The notes under the pieces were generated by a model, which did not search any database, was not told the DNA's origin, and saw only the letters and a list, made by a program, of their open reading frames with translations. This document shows, piece after piece, positions 33,630 to 42,212 of a stretch of DNA of 64,000 nucleotides. Numbering within the stretch: the first letter of the stretch is position 1; every line of letters begins with the position of its first letter. The stretch is from Ulvibacterium marinum. Its GTDB lineage: Bacteria > Bacteroidota > Bacteroidia > Flavobacteriales > Flavobacteriaceae. The DNA is taken from assembly GCF_003626755.1 (NCBI RefSeq), contig NZ_RBCJ01000002.1:558001-622000 (forward strand). Reading direction: 5' to 3'. A program made the translations under genes and the position numbers.

Positions 33630-34750
33630 ACGATGGGCTTGCCATGGGTTTGTTTGATCAAATTCCGTAGTAAAAAGGGAGATCGGGTGGCCAAGCTTAA
33701 GGCAATGGAGGATAATTCCCTATGAAGAAGCAGCGATTGAAGTTGTCTGCCCATCCATAAACGATACCCAAAATTCTTCTTCCATAATACGGTATATTTC
33801 TTCTCCATTTGGCCCCGATCAAAGTTGGGGTCAGTTAAATAATGATGTATTTGTTCCGAGGCCAATTTGGCGGAATGGATGGCCATGGCCATACCATTGC
33901 CACAAAGCGGATGTATGAGCCCCGCAGTATCCCCGCACATGATTACATGCTCCTTTACGGTCTCCTTCTTTTCGAACGAAACCTGGGCGATGGCCAACGG
34001 CTCCTTGAACAAGGGTTCTGCGCTTTCCAAGAAAGTCCCTAAAAAGGGATTCCTGGCTACGACGTTTTCGTTGAACTTATGAACATCGTTTTCTTTTCCA
34101 AAACTGTTGTAGGATACCAAATAGCAAAAATTTACAGCCCCTGTTTCCGTTTTGGAAAGTCCGCCATATCCTCCTTCAAAAGCATGGAGTGCTACCAAGT
34201 TGTCCGAGAAATCCTTGTATGTGTAGTGAGCTTTTATACCTAACCAGCGGGATTTTTTCCAAAAGAAAGGTCTATTCAGTTGTTTATCCAGATTACTGCG
34301 TTTCCCAAAGGCGCCAATGACCATTTTAGCAGAAAAAACAGTGCCGGATGTCATCCGCACCTCAAACAAATCATCGGCAAATTGTATCGCTGTTACACTT
34401 TCAAAAACAAAGGGAACATTCCTTTGCGAGGCCGATTCATAAAGCAAGTTATCCAAGGCATATCGGCTGATTCCCCTTCCTCCCAGAGGAAGCTTGGCCT
34501 TTATGGATTTTCCGGATACCGTACTTAATTGCATGATGTCTATGGAAACGGTGTTGGCGGCATCCAGAAAAATTCCAAGTTTTCTTAAATAGGGAACTAC
34601 TTCGGCCGAAACATATTCCCCACAGACCTTATGGTGTGGATATTGCTGTTTTTCGCAAACCACTACCCTATGTCCATACTGTTTTAAATGCAGGGACGCC
34701 GTAAGGCCCGCTAATCCACCCCCAACGATGATCACATCAAAATGCTCCAC
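33626..34750 (-). CDS. FAD-dependent oxidoreductase, geranylgeranyl-reductase-like
   Basis: A 374-residue flavoprotein. N-terminal dinucleotide-binding motif VIIVGGGLAGLTASLHL (about 6-22), the PHHKVCGEYVSAEVVPYL stretch typical of the geranylgeranyl reductase/FixC-like group, an ATG-like VIGAFGKRS, and MCGDTAGLIHPLCGNGMAMA as the second FAD-binding region. Start codon is GTG. In the cluster it probably hydroxylates the aromatic ring or reduces a double bond of the PKS product. It is the first gene of the leftward eight-gene unit. A TATCTTTC sequence (34755-34762), one base off the -7 consensus, lies only four bases before the GTG. Confidence 0.9.
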   Translation of the reverse strand: MEHFDVIIVGGGLAGLTASLHLKQYGHRVVVCEKQQYPHHKVCGEYVSAEVVPYLRKLGIFLDAANTVSIDIMQLSTVSGKSIKAKLPLGGRGISRYALDNLLYESASQRNVPFVFESVTAIQFADDLFEVRMTSGTVFSAKMVIGAFGKRSNLDKQLNRPFFWKKSRWLGIKAHYTYKDFSDNLVALHAFEGGYGGLSKTETGAVNFCYLVSYNSFGKENDVHKFNENVVARNPFLGTFLESAEPLFKEPLAIAQVSFEKKETVKEHVIMCGDTAGLIHPLCGNGMAMAIHSAKLASEQIHHYLTDPNFDRGQMEKKYTVLWKKNFGYRLWMGRQLQSLLLHRELSSIALSLATRSPFLLRNLIKQTHGKPIV

Positions 34751-34770
34751 TAAGGAAAGATAGGCATTTC

Positions 34771-34801
34771 AAAAAAAATCCCGACCGTCTGGTCGGGATT
34801 T
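34771..34801 (-). terminator. Rho-independent terminator of the OmpA/lipocalin-like operon
   Basis: AAATCCCGACC (34776-34786) pairs perfectly with GGTCGGGATTT (34791-34801) around the 4-base loop GTCT. On the minus strand it is followed by a run of T. It lies 22 bases after the stop of the OmpA-like gene and just before the PKS cluster, isolating the two. Confidence 0.93.
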
Positions 34802-34823
34802 ACTTTGAAAAATGAAAGTCTTC

Positions 34824-35513
34824 TTAATTTTTCGCTTGAACCTTCGCTTCCTGCTTCAATTCGTCACTTGCCATAATGGCCAGTTCTACCCTTCTGTTCT
34901 TCGCTTTTCCCTCCGAAGTGGAATTATCAGCAACAGGTTGGTTCTCCCCATACCATTTTGTAGTAAACCTTCCACTACTTAGGCCTGTGGAAACAAGATA
35001 ATTGGAAACCGATTCGGCACGTTGTTGGGACAATTTCATATTGTAATCGTCAGGACCCGCACTATCCGTATGTCCCTCGATCAAAATAATGGATTTAGGA
35101 TATTCTTTGAAGATTCCCGCCAGCTTATTCAAGGTCTCGGCCGAAGTACCTTTAACATTGGATTTGTTGGTATCAAAATACACTCCTTGCCCCTCATTAA
35201 AGGTTACATTGATCCCTTCTCCAACACGGGTAACCTCAGCTCCGGGAATTTCCTCTTCAATACGTTCTGCCTGTCGATCCATACGGTCCCCGATGTAACC
35301 ACCGGCTACACCACCGATAGCCGCACCGATTATGGCACCGAGTACGGTATTGCCCTTGCCTACATTGTTCCCGATAACACCACCTATTACCGCACCGCCA
35401 CTGGCTCCTATAACCGCTCCTTTTTGCTTGTTATTGGCATTTTGTATCGTTTTACAACTGATGACCAAAGTAAGGGCCATCATTACATATACACTCTTTC
35501 TTATAGCTTTCAT
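34824..35513 (-). CDS. OmpA-family lipoprotein with glycine zipper
   Basis: A 229-residue outer-membrane lipoprotein. Signal peptide ends in LVISC (Cys20). A glycine-zipper region (residues about 30-75: GAVIGASGGAVIGGVIG, GAIIGAAIGGVAGGYIG) follows, then the acidic linker. An OmpA-type peptidoglycan-binding domain from about 105 to 225 contains ILIEGHTDSAGPDDYNMKLS, SQQRAESVSNYLV and KAKNRRVELAI with the conserved Asp and Arg. It should anchor the outer membrane to the cell wall. It lies 11 bases after the lipocalin-like gene, with which it forms an operon closed by the terminator at 34771. Confidence 0.94.
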   Translation of the reverse strand: MKAIRKSVYVMMALTLVISCKTIQNANNKQKGAVIGASGGAVIGGVIGNNVGKGNTVLGAIIGAAIGGVAGGYIGDRMDRQAERIEEEIPGAEVTRVGEGINVTFNEGQGVYFDTNKSNVKGTSAETLNKLAGIFKEYPKSIILIEGHTDSAGPDDYNMKLSQQRAESVSNYLVSTGLSSGRFTTKWYGENQPVADNSTSEGKAKNRRVELAIMASDELKQEAKVQAKN

Positions 35514-35524
35514 TTCTTTGTGTT

Positions 35525-36010
35525 TTATTGTTTTTTGGTGAAGTCATAAACTATGGTAACGGATTCTCCGTCCACGGAAACGTTAGACTTTAGGGTCATC
35601 TTTTGTTCGGACAGTGCGGCAATATTCAACCGATAGCCTACTCCCCCGTCAATATCCTTATTTTTTTCATTAATAAATTTAAACTGCAATTGGCTTGTAT
35701 AATTTTCCGGACGTTCAACAACGGACCAGCGGATGTACCTATCCCCTCCATTGCAAAGGGTAGATGGACTAATGGTATAACGTCCGGTGCTATTATTGTC
35801 TCTAAAGAACCATTCGCTGTCTTCAAAACAAATATCCTCGGCATCATTAAAAATAACCGATTTGAAGTTCCCAGTATTGTTCTCATAGGAAACATTGTCC
35901 AAATTCCAAGTACCGCTCAACAAATTTCTTTGACCTCTTGCCGATTTTGAAACCGAACAGGATACGGAAACCAGAGCAATAACCATAAGCACTAAAAAAG
36001 CTTTTTTCAT
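35525..36010 (-). CDS. Lipocalin-like lipoprotein
   Basis: A 161-residue lipoprotein (signal peptide ending VSVSC, Cys18). The mature part has the GTWNLDNVSYE opening and beta pattern of the Bacteroidota lipocalin-like domain, with an internal Cys pair (DICFED and TLCNGG) that could form a disulphide. It is co-transcribed with the OmpA-like gene and has a good TACCTTTG promoter box upstream. A ligand-binding or envelope-maintenance role is likely from the fold and the operon. The exact function is unknown. Confidence 0.85.
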   Translation of the reverse strand: MKKAFLVLMVIALVSVSCSVSKSARGQRNLLSGTWNLDNVSYENNTGNFKSVIFNDAEDICFEDSEWFFRDNNSTGRYTISPSTLCNGGDRYIRWSVVERPENYTSQLQFKFINEKNKDIDGGVGYRLNIAALSEQKMTLKSNVSVDGESVTIVYDFTKKQ

Positions 36011-36044
36011 TGGTGTTAAATTTTTTGGTTTTCCTATATACGGG

Positions 36045-36052
36045 CAAAGGTA
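36045..36052 (-). promoter_or_regulatory. Bacteroidota -7 box (TACCTTTG) of the lipocalin-like/OmpA operon
   Basis: TACCTTTG on the minus strand fits TAnnTTTG and lies 34 bases before the ATG at 36010. The upstream sequence is A/T-rich but has no clear -33 TTG. Confidence 0.55.
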
Positions 36053-36151
36053 ATTTTTGGCCTTTCCTTTTCTTAAAATATTTTGTTAAACGTCTTAAAA
36101 TGAATTTTGGACAAAGAATCATCTGGTCCCGTATGCCCTATTTAACCAAAG

Positions 36152-38128
36152 TCAATAGGCCAATAGGTCCTGCAATTCCTTAGTAAAACGTTTTTTGGGA
36201 AGGTAATTGTCTTCCAACCTTTTTGCGAATGGGATAGGTGTCTCTAGACTGGCCACCCGTTTAATGGGGCCATCCAAGTACTCGAAGCAATTTTCCATGA
36301 CCAACGCGGATATATCACTTGCTATTCCTCCGAATAAACTATCTTCCTGAAGAATAAGAAGCTTCCCTGTTTTTTTTACGGAATCGTAAACCGTTTCTAT
36401 ATCCAAAGGGGCCAATGTGCGTAAATCGATAAGGTCGGCCTCAATTTCAGGATTGCTTTCCAATACCTCCAAGGCCCAATGAACCCCTGCCCCATAGCTC
36501 ACTATGGTTATTTCCTCTCCATTTTTCAGTATACTGGCCTTTCCGAAGGGCAAGGTATAATAATCGGATGGTACGTCTTGGTAGACACTTCGGTATAGCC
36601 CCTTGTGTTCAAAGAACAAAACAGGATTAGGGTCGTTGATCGCCGTTGCCAAAAGACCTTTGGCATCATAGGGAAAAGCCGGATACGCCACTTTTAACCC
36701 CGGGGTTTTGGTAAACCAAGCCTCATTGGTCTGGGAATGGAACGGCCCTGCACCTACCCCGCCGCCACAAGGCATGCGAATAACCACATCCGCCTTTTCG
36801 CCCCAACGATAATGTGATTTGGCCAAATAATTTACAATAGGGTTAAAACCACTACTGGCAAAATCCGCAAACTGCATTTCCATAATGGCTTTCATCCCAT
36901 TAATGGATAAGCCCATAGCGGTCCCAACAATACCAGACTCACAAATTGGCGTGTTACGTACCCGCTCTTTGCCAAATGCCTCCAGAAAGCCTTTGGTTAT
37001 CTTAAAAACGCCTCCGTATTCCGCGATATCCTGACCCATAATGACCAGGTTGTCATGTTTTTCCATGGACTGTTTCAGCCCTTCGGAAATGGCATCTACC
37101 AATCGGATGTTTTTTAGTTCTCCTTTAGGATTAACTTCTTTATAATCAAAACTTTTAAAAACATCATTTAATTCATTAGTTTCAGTTGAATCAATAGCTT
37201 CCTCTGCAAAGGCCTTTTTTAAGTTTTCCTCAATCTCATGAATAATTACCTTCTTAATGGTTACTTCCTCCTCCTCGGAAAGAATGTTTTGGTTGCGCAA
37301 ATATTCGGTATAGTTTTCCAAGGGATCTTTGGCCGCCCAGTGATCCATTAAGGCCTGTGGGACATATTTGGTTCCACTGGCCTCTTCGTGGCCACGCATC
37401 CGAAAGGTTTCGAATTCCAACAAGATAGGCTGTGGATTCTTCCGAATGCGCTTACAAAGGGAATCCACCATGTTATAAACTTCCAAAATGTTGTTCCCGT
37501 CAATCGTATGGGATTCCATACCATATCCAATTCCTTTATCCCTTAGCTTTTTACAATTGTACTGTTCATTGGTAGGCGTTGATAGGCCATAACCGTTATT
37601 CTCTATGCAAAAAAGTACCGGTAAGTTCCAGACCGAAGCTATATTCAGGGCTTCATGAAAATCCCCCTCACTGGTACCTCCCTCTCCTGAGAATACCGCC
37701 GTAACCTTATTTTCCTTTTTAAGACGATGGGCCAAGGCAATCCCATCGGCAACGCCAAGCTGAGGGCCCAAATGGGAAATCATCCCCACAATTTTATAGG
37801 CCTGTGTTCCAAAATGAAAGCTACGGTCCCTACCCTTTGTAAATCCACTGGCCTTACCTTGCCATTGGGCAAAAAGCCTATGCAAGGGAATATCCCGTGT
37901 AGTAAAAACACCCAAATTACGGTGCATGGGAAGTATATATTCATCGGGTTGCATAGCACTGGCTACCCCTACGGCTATCGCTTCTTGACCTATACCGCTG
38001 AACCATTTGGAAATTTTCCCCTGTCGCAATAGAATCAGCATCTTTTCCTCTATCATCCGGGATTTCTGCATTCGCTCATAGAGGTCGATTTGGGTCTGTA
38101 CGTCCAATCCCTTGTTTTGGTACTGCAT
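36152..38128 (-). CDS. 2-oxoacid dehydrogenase E1, fused alpha and beta subunits
   Basis: A 658-residue fusion of the two E1 subunits of a thiamine-diphosphate 2-oxoacid dehydrogenase. The alpha half (1 to about 330) has FSGEGGTSEGDFHEALNIAS and ENNGYGLSTP, the TPP-binding stretch. The beta half (about 345-658) has MGQDIAEYGGVFKITKGF, GTAMGLSINGMKAIMEMQF and the C-terminal transketolase domain with ILQEDSLFGGIASDIS. It decarboxylates pyruvate or branched-chain 2-oxoacids and transfers the acyl group to lipoyl-E2. The alpha part IEEKMLILLRQGKISKWFSG fits the branched-chain type best. E2 and E3 are not in this window. Fused E1 is common in Bacteroidota. Confidence 0.93.
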   Translation of the reverse strand: MQYQNKGLDVQTQIDLYERMQKSRMIEEKMLILLRQGKISKWFSGIGQEAIAVGVASAMQPDEYILPMHRNLGVFTTRDIPLHRLFAQWQGKASGFTKGRDRSFHFGTQAYKIVGMISHLGPQLGVADGIALAHRLKKENKVTAVFSGEGGTSEGDFHEALNIASVWNLPVLFCIENNGYGLSTPTNEQYNCKKLRDKGIGYGMESHTIDGNNILEVYNMVDSLCKRIRKNPQPILLEFETFRMRGHEEASGTKYVPQALMDHWAAKDPLENYTEYLRNQNILSEEEEVTIKKVIIHEIEENLKKAFAEEAIDSTETNELNDVFKSFDYKEVNPKGELKNIRLVDAISEGLKQSMEKHDNLVIMGQDIAEYGGVFKITKGFLEAFGKERVRNTPICESGIVGTAMGLSINGMKAIMEMQFADFASSGFNPIVNYLAKSHYRWGEKADVVIRMPCGGGVGAGPFHSQTNEAWFTKTPGLKVAYPAFPYDAKGLLATAINDPNPVLFFEHKGLYRSVYQDVPSDYYTLPFGKASILKNGEEITIVSYGAGVHWALEVLESNPEIEADLIDLRTLAPLDIETVYDSVKKTGKLLILQEDSLFGGIASDISALVMENCFEYLDGPIKRVASLETPIPFAKRLEDNYLPKKRFTKELQDLLAY

Positions 38129-38211
38129 CTACATAATTTAAAACGGGGTAAAAGTAGTAAAAAACCTTCCAATCCTTTAGCTCGTTTCGGGATCGATGCG
38201 CCATTATTTAT

Positions 38212-38219
38212 TAACTTTG
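38212..38219 (+). promoter_or_regulatory. Bacteroidota -7 box (TAACTTTG) of the 2OG oxygenase
   Basis: TAACTTTG matches TAnnTTTG exactly and lies 22 bases before the ATG at 38242. Divergent from the E1 gene, whose own upstream region carries a looser TACTTTTA. Confidence 0.6.
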
Positions 38220-38241
38220 ACCTATCTCTGAACAAAAGATT

Positions 38242-39192
38242 ATGAATACTATTCCCAGTGTAGATTTACAGGAATTTACCTCAGCGCAACCGGATAGGAA
38301 GCTAAAATTCACACAAGATATTGGTAATGCCTTTGAACAGATAGGTTTTGTGGCATTGAGCGGCCACTTTTTGTCCGAAGAATTGGTGGAAAATCTGTAT
38401 GCCGAGATCAAAAAATTCTTCGACCTACCACAACATATAAAGAGTACGTATGAAATTGAAGGACTCGGTGGGCAGCGGGGGTATACTTCTTTTGGAAAAG
38501 AACATGCCAAGGGCAGAAAGGAAGGGGATTTAAAGGAATTTTGGCATTTTGGCCAATATGTAGAGAACGACCCCATACTGGAAGCCGAATATCCGGACAA
38601 TGTTATGGTGAACGAGCTTCCCAGTTTTAATAAGATAGGGAAGGAAACTTTTAAAATGCTCGAGAAAACCGCAAAATACGTTTTGCGTGCCCTGGCCCTA
38701 CATCTTGATCTTGAGGAAACCTATTTTGATCCGTACATTAGAAATGGAAACTCCATTTTAAGACCCATCCATTATCCTCCAATTACCAAAGCGCCCAAAA
38801 ATGCGGTACGTGCGGCGGCGCATGGCGACATCAACCTAATTACGCTATTAATGGGTGCCCACGGGAAGGGACTCCAGGTAAAAAACCATAATGGAGAATG
38901 GATCGATGCTATTGCCCGCCCTGATCAGCTTATGATAAACGTTGGGGATATGCTGTCCAGACTTACCAATAACAAATTGAGGTCAACGATACACCGGGTG
39001 GTCAATCCCCCAAGGGAGTTATGGGGTTCATCACGCTATTCCATTCCTTTTTTCATGCATCCCATTAGCCAAATGCCCTTAAATTGTTTAGAGCACTGTA
39101 TTGATGACCGTCATCCGAAGCAATTTGAGGATATTACGGCCGGCGAATTTCTGCACGAGCGGTTAATCGATTTGGGATTGATCAAAAAATAG
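38242..39192 (+). CDS. 2-oxoglutarate/Fe(II) dioxygenase, isopenicillin-N-synthase family
   Basis: A 316-residue non-haem iron oxygenase. N-terminal DIOX_N-like region (SVDLQEFTSAQPD, FVALSGHFLSEELVENL), then the double-stranded beta-helix with iron ligands His and Asp in AAHGDINLITLLMG, the distal His in LRSTIHRVVNPP, and the 2-oxoglutarate Arg in SRYSIPFFMHP. Such enzymes hydroxylate or desaturate small molecules; several act in amino-acid or gibberellin-like metabolism. The substrate is not evident. It is divergent from the E1 gene and precedes the sulfatase by 26 bases, but a functional link with either is not clear. Confidence 0.92.
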   Translation: MNTIPSVDLQEFTSAQPDRKLKFTQDIGNAFEQIGFVALSGHFLSEELVENLYAEIKKFFDLPQHIKSTYEIEGLGGQRGYTSFGKEHAKGRKEGDLKEFWHFGQYVENDPILEAEYPDNVMVNELPSFNKIGKETFKMLEKTAKYVLRALALHLDLEETYFDPYIRNGNSILRPIHYPPITKAPKNAVRAAAHGDINLITLLMGAHGKGLQVKNHNGEWIDAIARPDQLMINVGDMLSRLTNNKLRSTIHRVVNPPRELWGSSRYSIPFFMHPISQMPLNCLEHCIDDRHPKQFEDITAGEFLHERLIDLGLIKK

Positions 39193-39218
39193 TTTTACAA
39201 ACCAAAAACACATCAACC

Positions 39219-40805
39219 GTGCGAAAAGCTTTACGATTACTTACGCTACTTCCTGTTCTATTCTTTTATATATCCTGTAAAGAGCGTCATGAAGAGGTAA
39301 AAAAGCGGCCCAACGTACTTTTTATTCTGGCAGATGATTTAGGAGTTCATGATCTAAGTAGCACGGGCAGTACCTACTATGAAACTCCTAACATAGACCG
39401 GATAGCATTGGAAGGGATGGTTTTTGAACAAGGCTATGCGGCCAGTAGGGTATGCAGTCCTTCCAGGGCGAGTATAATGACCGGGAAATTTACGGCAAGA
39501 CACGGTATTACGGATTGGATAGGGGCCAAATCCGGAACCGCTTGGCGAGACCATAAAAGATTCGATAAGCTTTTGCCTGCAGAATATGTACATGCATTGC
39601 CAAAGGCGGATGTCGTATTACCGGAAGCCATGAAAGCGGCGGGCTACACCACTTTTTTTGCTGGTAAATGGCACTTGGGAAACAAGGGTTCCTATCCCGA
39701 GGATCATGGATTTGACCTAAACAAAGGTGGATGGGAAAAAGGCAGTCCTATGGGAGGCTATTTTTCACCTTGGACAAATCCAAATTTAGAAAATAGGGTC
39801 GACGGTGAAAACCTCTCCATGCGATTGGCTAATGAAACTTCCGATTTTATCAAAAAACATAAGGATTCCACCTTTTTTGCCATGCTTTCCTTTTATGCCG
39901 TACATGGACCCATACAAACCACTGAGGGTAAATGGGCAAAATATCGTGAAAAGGCTATAAATACAGGTTTAGCGGACCGCGGCTATATCATGGAACGTAA
40001 TCTACCGATACGTCAAGTACAGGATAACCCTGTTTATGCGGGACTTGTGGAAAGTATGGACGATGCGGTAGGCCATGTGCTAAATACATTGGAACAACTT
40101 GGACTTGACGATAATACAATCGTTATTTTCACTTCGGACAATGGAGGGGTGGCTTCTGGGGATGCGTTTTCCACCACCAATTTGCCCTTGCGCGGAGGAA
40201 AAGGATACCAATGGGAAGGTGGCATCCGAGAACCGTTTTTCATCAAAGTGCCCTGGCTGGACAATAGGGGCACCAGTACCGAGTATCCCGCATCCGGAAC
40301 CGATTTTTACCCCACTATCCTGGATTTGGCCAATATCGACCCCTTACCAGGGCAACATCCGGATGGTGTAAGCCTTAAGCCCTTATTGGAAGGCGATTCC
40401 CTGCCCGAAAGAGCTCTTTTTTGGCACTATCCGCATTATGGCAACCAAGGTGGCGATCCCTCATCCATTATCCGAGAGGGCGAATGGAAGTTGATCCATT
40501 ATTGGGAGGATGGAAGAAATGAACTTTATAATCTTACAAAAGACCCCGGAGAACAGGAAGATGTTCAAGCGGAAAATCCCGAAATAGCTAAGGGCCTAAA
40601 TAATAAATTAAACAACTGGTTACGGGACATGAATGCAATTATCCCGCAAAAAGATCCCGAATACGACCCAAATGAGGATGCACTACGAAATACCCGAATA
40701 ACCCAGGGGTTATGGCCAAAACTGGAAAAAGAACGTTTGGATTTTCTATCCGAAACGTTTGAGCCCAATGCGGATTGGTGGGGAAGTAGAACAACAAATG
40801 ATTAA
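39219..40805 (+). CDS. Type I sulfatase (lipoprotein)
   Basis: A 528-residue sulfatase exported as a lipoprotein (FFYISC, Cys20). GTG start. Metal ligands NVLFILADDLG, and the formylglycine site C79-S-P-S-R (RVCSPSRASIMTGK), so activity needs the Cys-type maturase. Further landmarks are FAGKWHLGNKG, FAMLSFYAVHGP and IFTSDNGG. It removes sulfate esters from glycans, aromatics or lipids outside the cytoplasm; the family is abundant in marine Flavobacteriia living on algal polysaccharides. No SusC/D pair or glycoside hydrolase is nearby, so this is not a typical polysaccharide utilisation locus and the substrate remains open. Confidence 0.94.
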   Translation: MRKALRLLTLLPVLFFYISCKERHEEVKKRPNVLFILADDLGVHDLSSTGSTYYETPNIDRIALEGMVFEQGYAASRVCSPSRASIMTGKFTARHGITDWIGAKSGTAWRDHKRFDKLLPAEYVHALPKADVVLPEAMKAAGYTTFFAGKWHLGNKGSYPEDHGFDLNKGGWEKGSPMGGYFSPWTNPNLENRVDGENLSMRLANETSDFIKKHKDSTFFAMLSFYAVHGPIQTTEGKWAKYREKAINTGLADRGYIMERNLPIRQVQDNPVYAGLVESMDDAVGHVLNTLEQLGLDDNTIVIFTSDNGGVASGDAFSTTNLPLRGGKGYQWEGGIREPFFIKVPWLDNRGTSTEYPASGTDFYPTILDLANIDPLPGQHPDGVSLKPLLEGDSLPERALFWHYPHYGNQGGDPSSIIREGEWKLIHYWEDGRNELYNLTKDPGEQEDVQAENPEIAKGLNNKLNNWLRDMNAIIPQKDPEYDPNEDALRNTRITQGLWPKLEKERLDFLSETFEPNADWWGSRTTND

Positions 40806-40822
40806 CCATAAAGAGATTAGTA

Positions 40823-41149
40823 ATGGATCTTAAAGACCAACTTAAAAACCTTTTTCCCGACCATACACCAGCAGAAGAAGAAAAGGCTTCTCCTCAGTCC
40901 GACATCTGGCTCCAGGACGATCCAATCATTTGTAAATATGAAAAGCGCAAAGGCAAACCCGTTACCATTTTGGAAGGCTATAATGGGGCAGAGAGCGACT
41001 TCAAAAAACTGGCCAAAGCACTGAAAACACAATTAAGTGTTGGTGGCTCCATAAAGAATGAAACGATTATCATCCAAGGGGACTATCGCGAAAAAATAAT
41101 GGAAATCCTCATTGAAAAAGGGTTTAAAGTGAAACGAGTTGGTGGATAA
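40823..41149 (+). CDS. Translation initiation factor SUI1/eIF1-like protein
   Basis: A 108-residue protein of the SUI1/YciH family. The core is EKRKGKPVTILEGYNGAESD, then FKKLAKALKTQLSVGGSIKN, and ETIIIQGDYREKIMEILIEK, the eIF1 beta-alpha-beta layout with the Gly-rich turn VGGSIK. In bacteria these proteins are thought to influence start-codon fidelity, but are not essential. The N-terminal 40 residues (PDHTPAEEEKASPQSD) are acidic and probably flexible. It follows the sulfatase by 17 bases; co-transcription is possible but the functional link is unclear. Confidence 0.92.
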   Translation: MDLKDQLKNLFPDHTPAEEEKASPQSDIWLQDDPIICKYEKRKGKPVTILEGYNGAESDFKKLAKALKTQLSVGGSIKNETIIIQGDYREKIMEILIEKGFKVKRVGG

Positions 41150-41272
41150 AATAGCCATTTTTTTGTTGCGATGCCTTAACAATCAATACGTTGCGTAGTT
41201 TTCTGTTAATTTTTTTTGTTTTTTTCGATTAAATGTTACTTTTATCGGATTAAACCTAAACCACGACCCTTT

Positions 41273-42205
41273 ATGAGTTCCCTGCTGCATATTACCAACG
41301 GAGACAGTTTCACAGAGCGGTTAAAGACGTTCGATTTCAAAGGGGACATCATCACATGGCGTGAAATGCTTTGTGAAGGAAGAACCGAGACCAACGTAGG
41401 CAGTGAATCCTTCTGGAAGACCCGCTTTGAGTTTCTTAACAAAAACTACAAGGTGTCTAAATCGTGGTTTATCGAGAAAACCCTCAAGGAATATCGATCA
41501 CTTTGTAATCACAAACAACAGAATCAGATTATTTTATGGTTCGAATACGACTTGTTCTGCCAAATCAATCTATTGGCCGTTCTCAGTTGGCTGAAGACCA
41601 ACCGAAAATATGCTGAAGTTTCCTTGGTATGTAGCGGTAAGGAAGATGAGTCCGAAAAACTATACGGTCTTAATGAACTCACCGATGAGCAGTTGCGAAA
41701 ATTGTACGATAACAAGGTAATCCTAACCCAGGACGATATAGAATATGCCGATTATATTTGGCAATTGTATTGCAGCGACAATCCTATTCGTCTTGAGAAC
41801 CTGACTGACTTTGGGGATTTTCAATTTAACTACCTTTCGGATGCCATCCAGGCGCATCTAAAACGCTTCCCTACCATAAAGAATGGTCTTAATAACGTGG
41901 AAAACCATGTTCTGAATCTTTCTTTGGAGCGCAGACCCAAATCAAAACGGGAATTGATAGGTGCCATTCTTCGAAACCAAGGGATTTATGGTTTTGGGGA
42001 TTCTCAATTTGAACGTGTGGTTTCTACCTTAAAACCTTTATACACCTCCTTTAATCCGGTAAGACTTTCCAAAAAAGGCAAAGAAATATTGGAAGGGAAA
42101 ACCAATTACTATTCCATGATGAGGGATAATGAAGCCTATTTGGGAGGTTCCCTAAAGTATAACTTCCTATACAATACGGATTCCAATAGGATACTTAAGC
42201 TCTAA
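41273..42205 (+). CDS. DUF1835 domain protein
   Basis: A 310-residue cytosolic protein. The ATG at 41273 is chosen (MSSLLHITNGDSFTERLKTF); a TTG at 41216 would add residues unlike the family. LHITNGDSF and FDFKGDIITWREMLCEG are the DUF1835 signature, and IILWFEYDLFCQINLLAVLSWL is the second conserved block. The C-terminal part (about 210-310; RRPKSKRELIGAILRNQGIYGFGDSQFERV) resembles DUF3658. Function is not known for this group. It overlaps nothing and ends 7 bases before the phosphorylase gene, so both are likely on one transcript. Confidence 0.88.
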   Translation: MSSLLHITNGDSFTERLKTFDFKGDIITWREMLCEGRTETNVGSESFWKTRFEFLNKNYKVSKSWFIEKTLKEYRSLCNHKQQNQIILWFEYDLFCQINLLAVLSWLKTNRKYAEVSLVCSGKEDESEKLYGLNELTDEQLRKLYDNKVILTQDDIEYADYIWQLYCSDNPIRLENLTDFGDFQFNYLSDAIQAHLKRFPTIKNGLNNVENHVLNLSLERRPKSKRELIGAILRNQGIYGFGDSQFERVVSTLKPLYTSFNPVRLSKKGKEILEGKTNYYSMMRDNEAYLGGSLKYNFLYNTDSNRILKL

Positions 42206-42212
42206 AGTATTC

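Noticed and set aside
34824-35513. Glycine-rich part of the OmpA-like protein considered as a pore or amyloid repeat
   Set aside because: It matches the ordinary glycine-zipper seen before OmpA domains in many lipoproteins.
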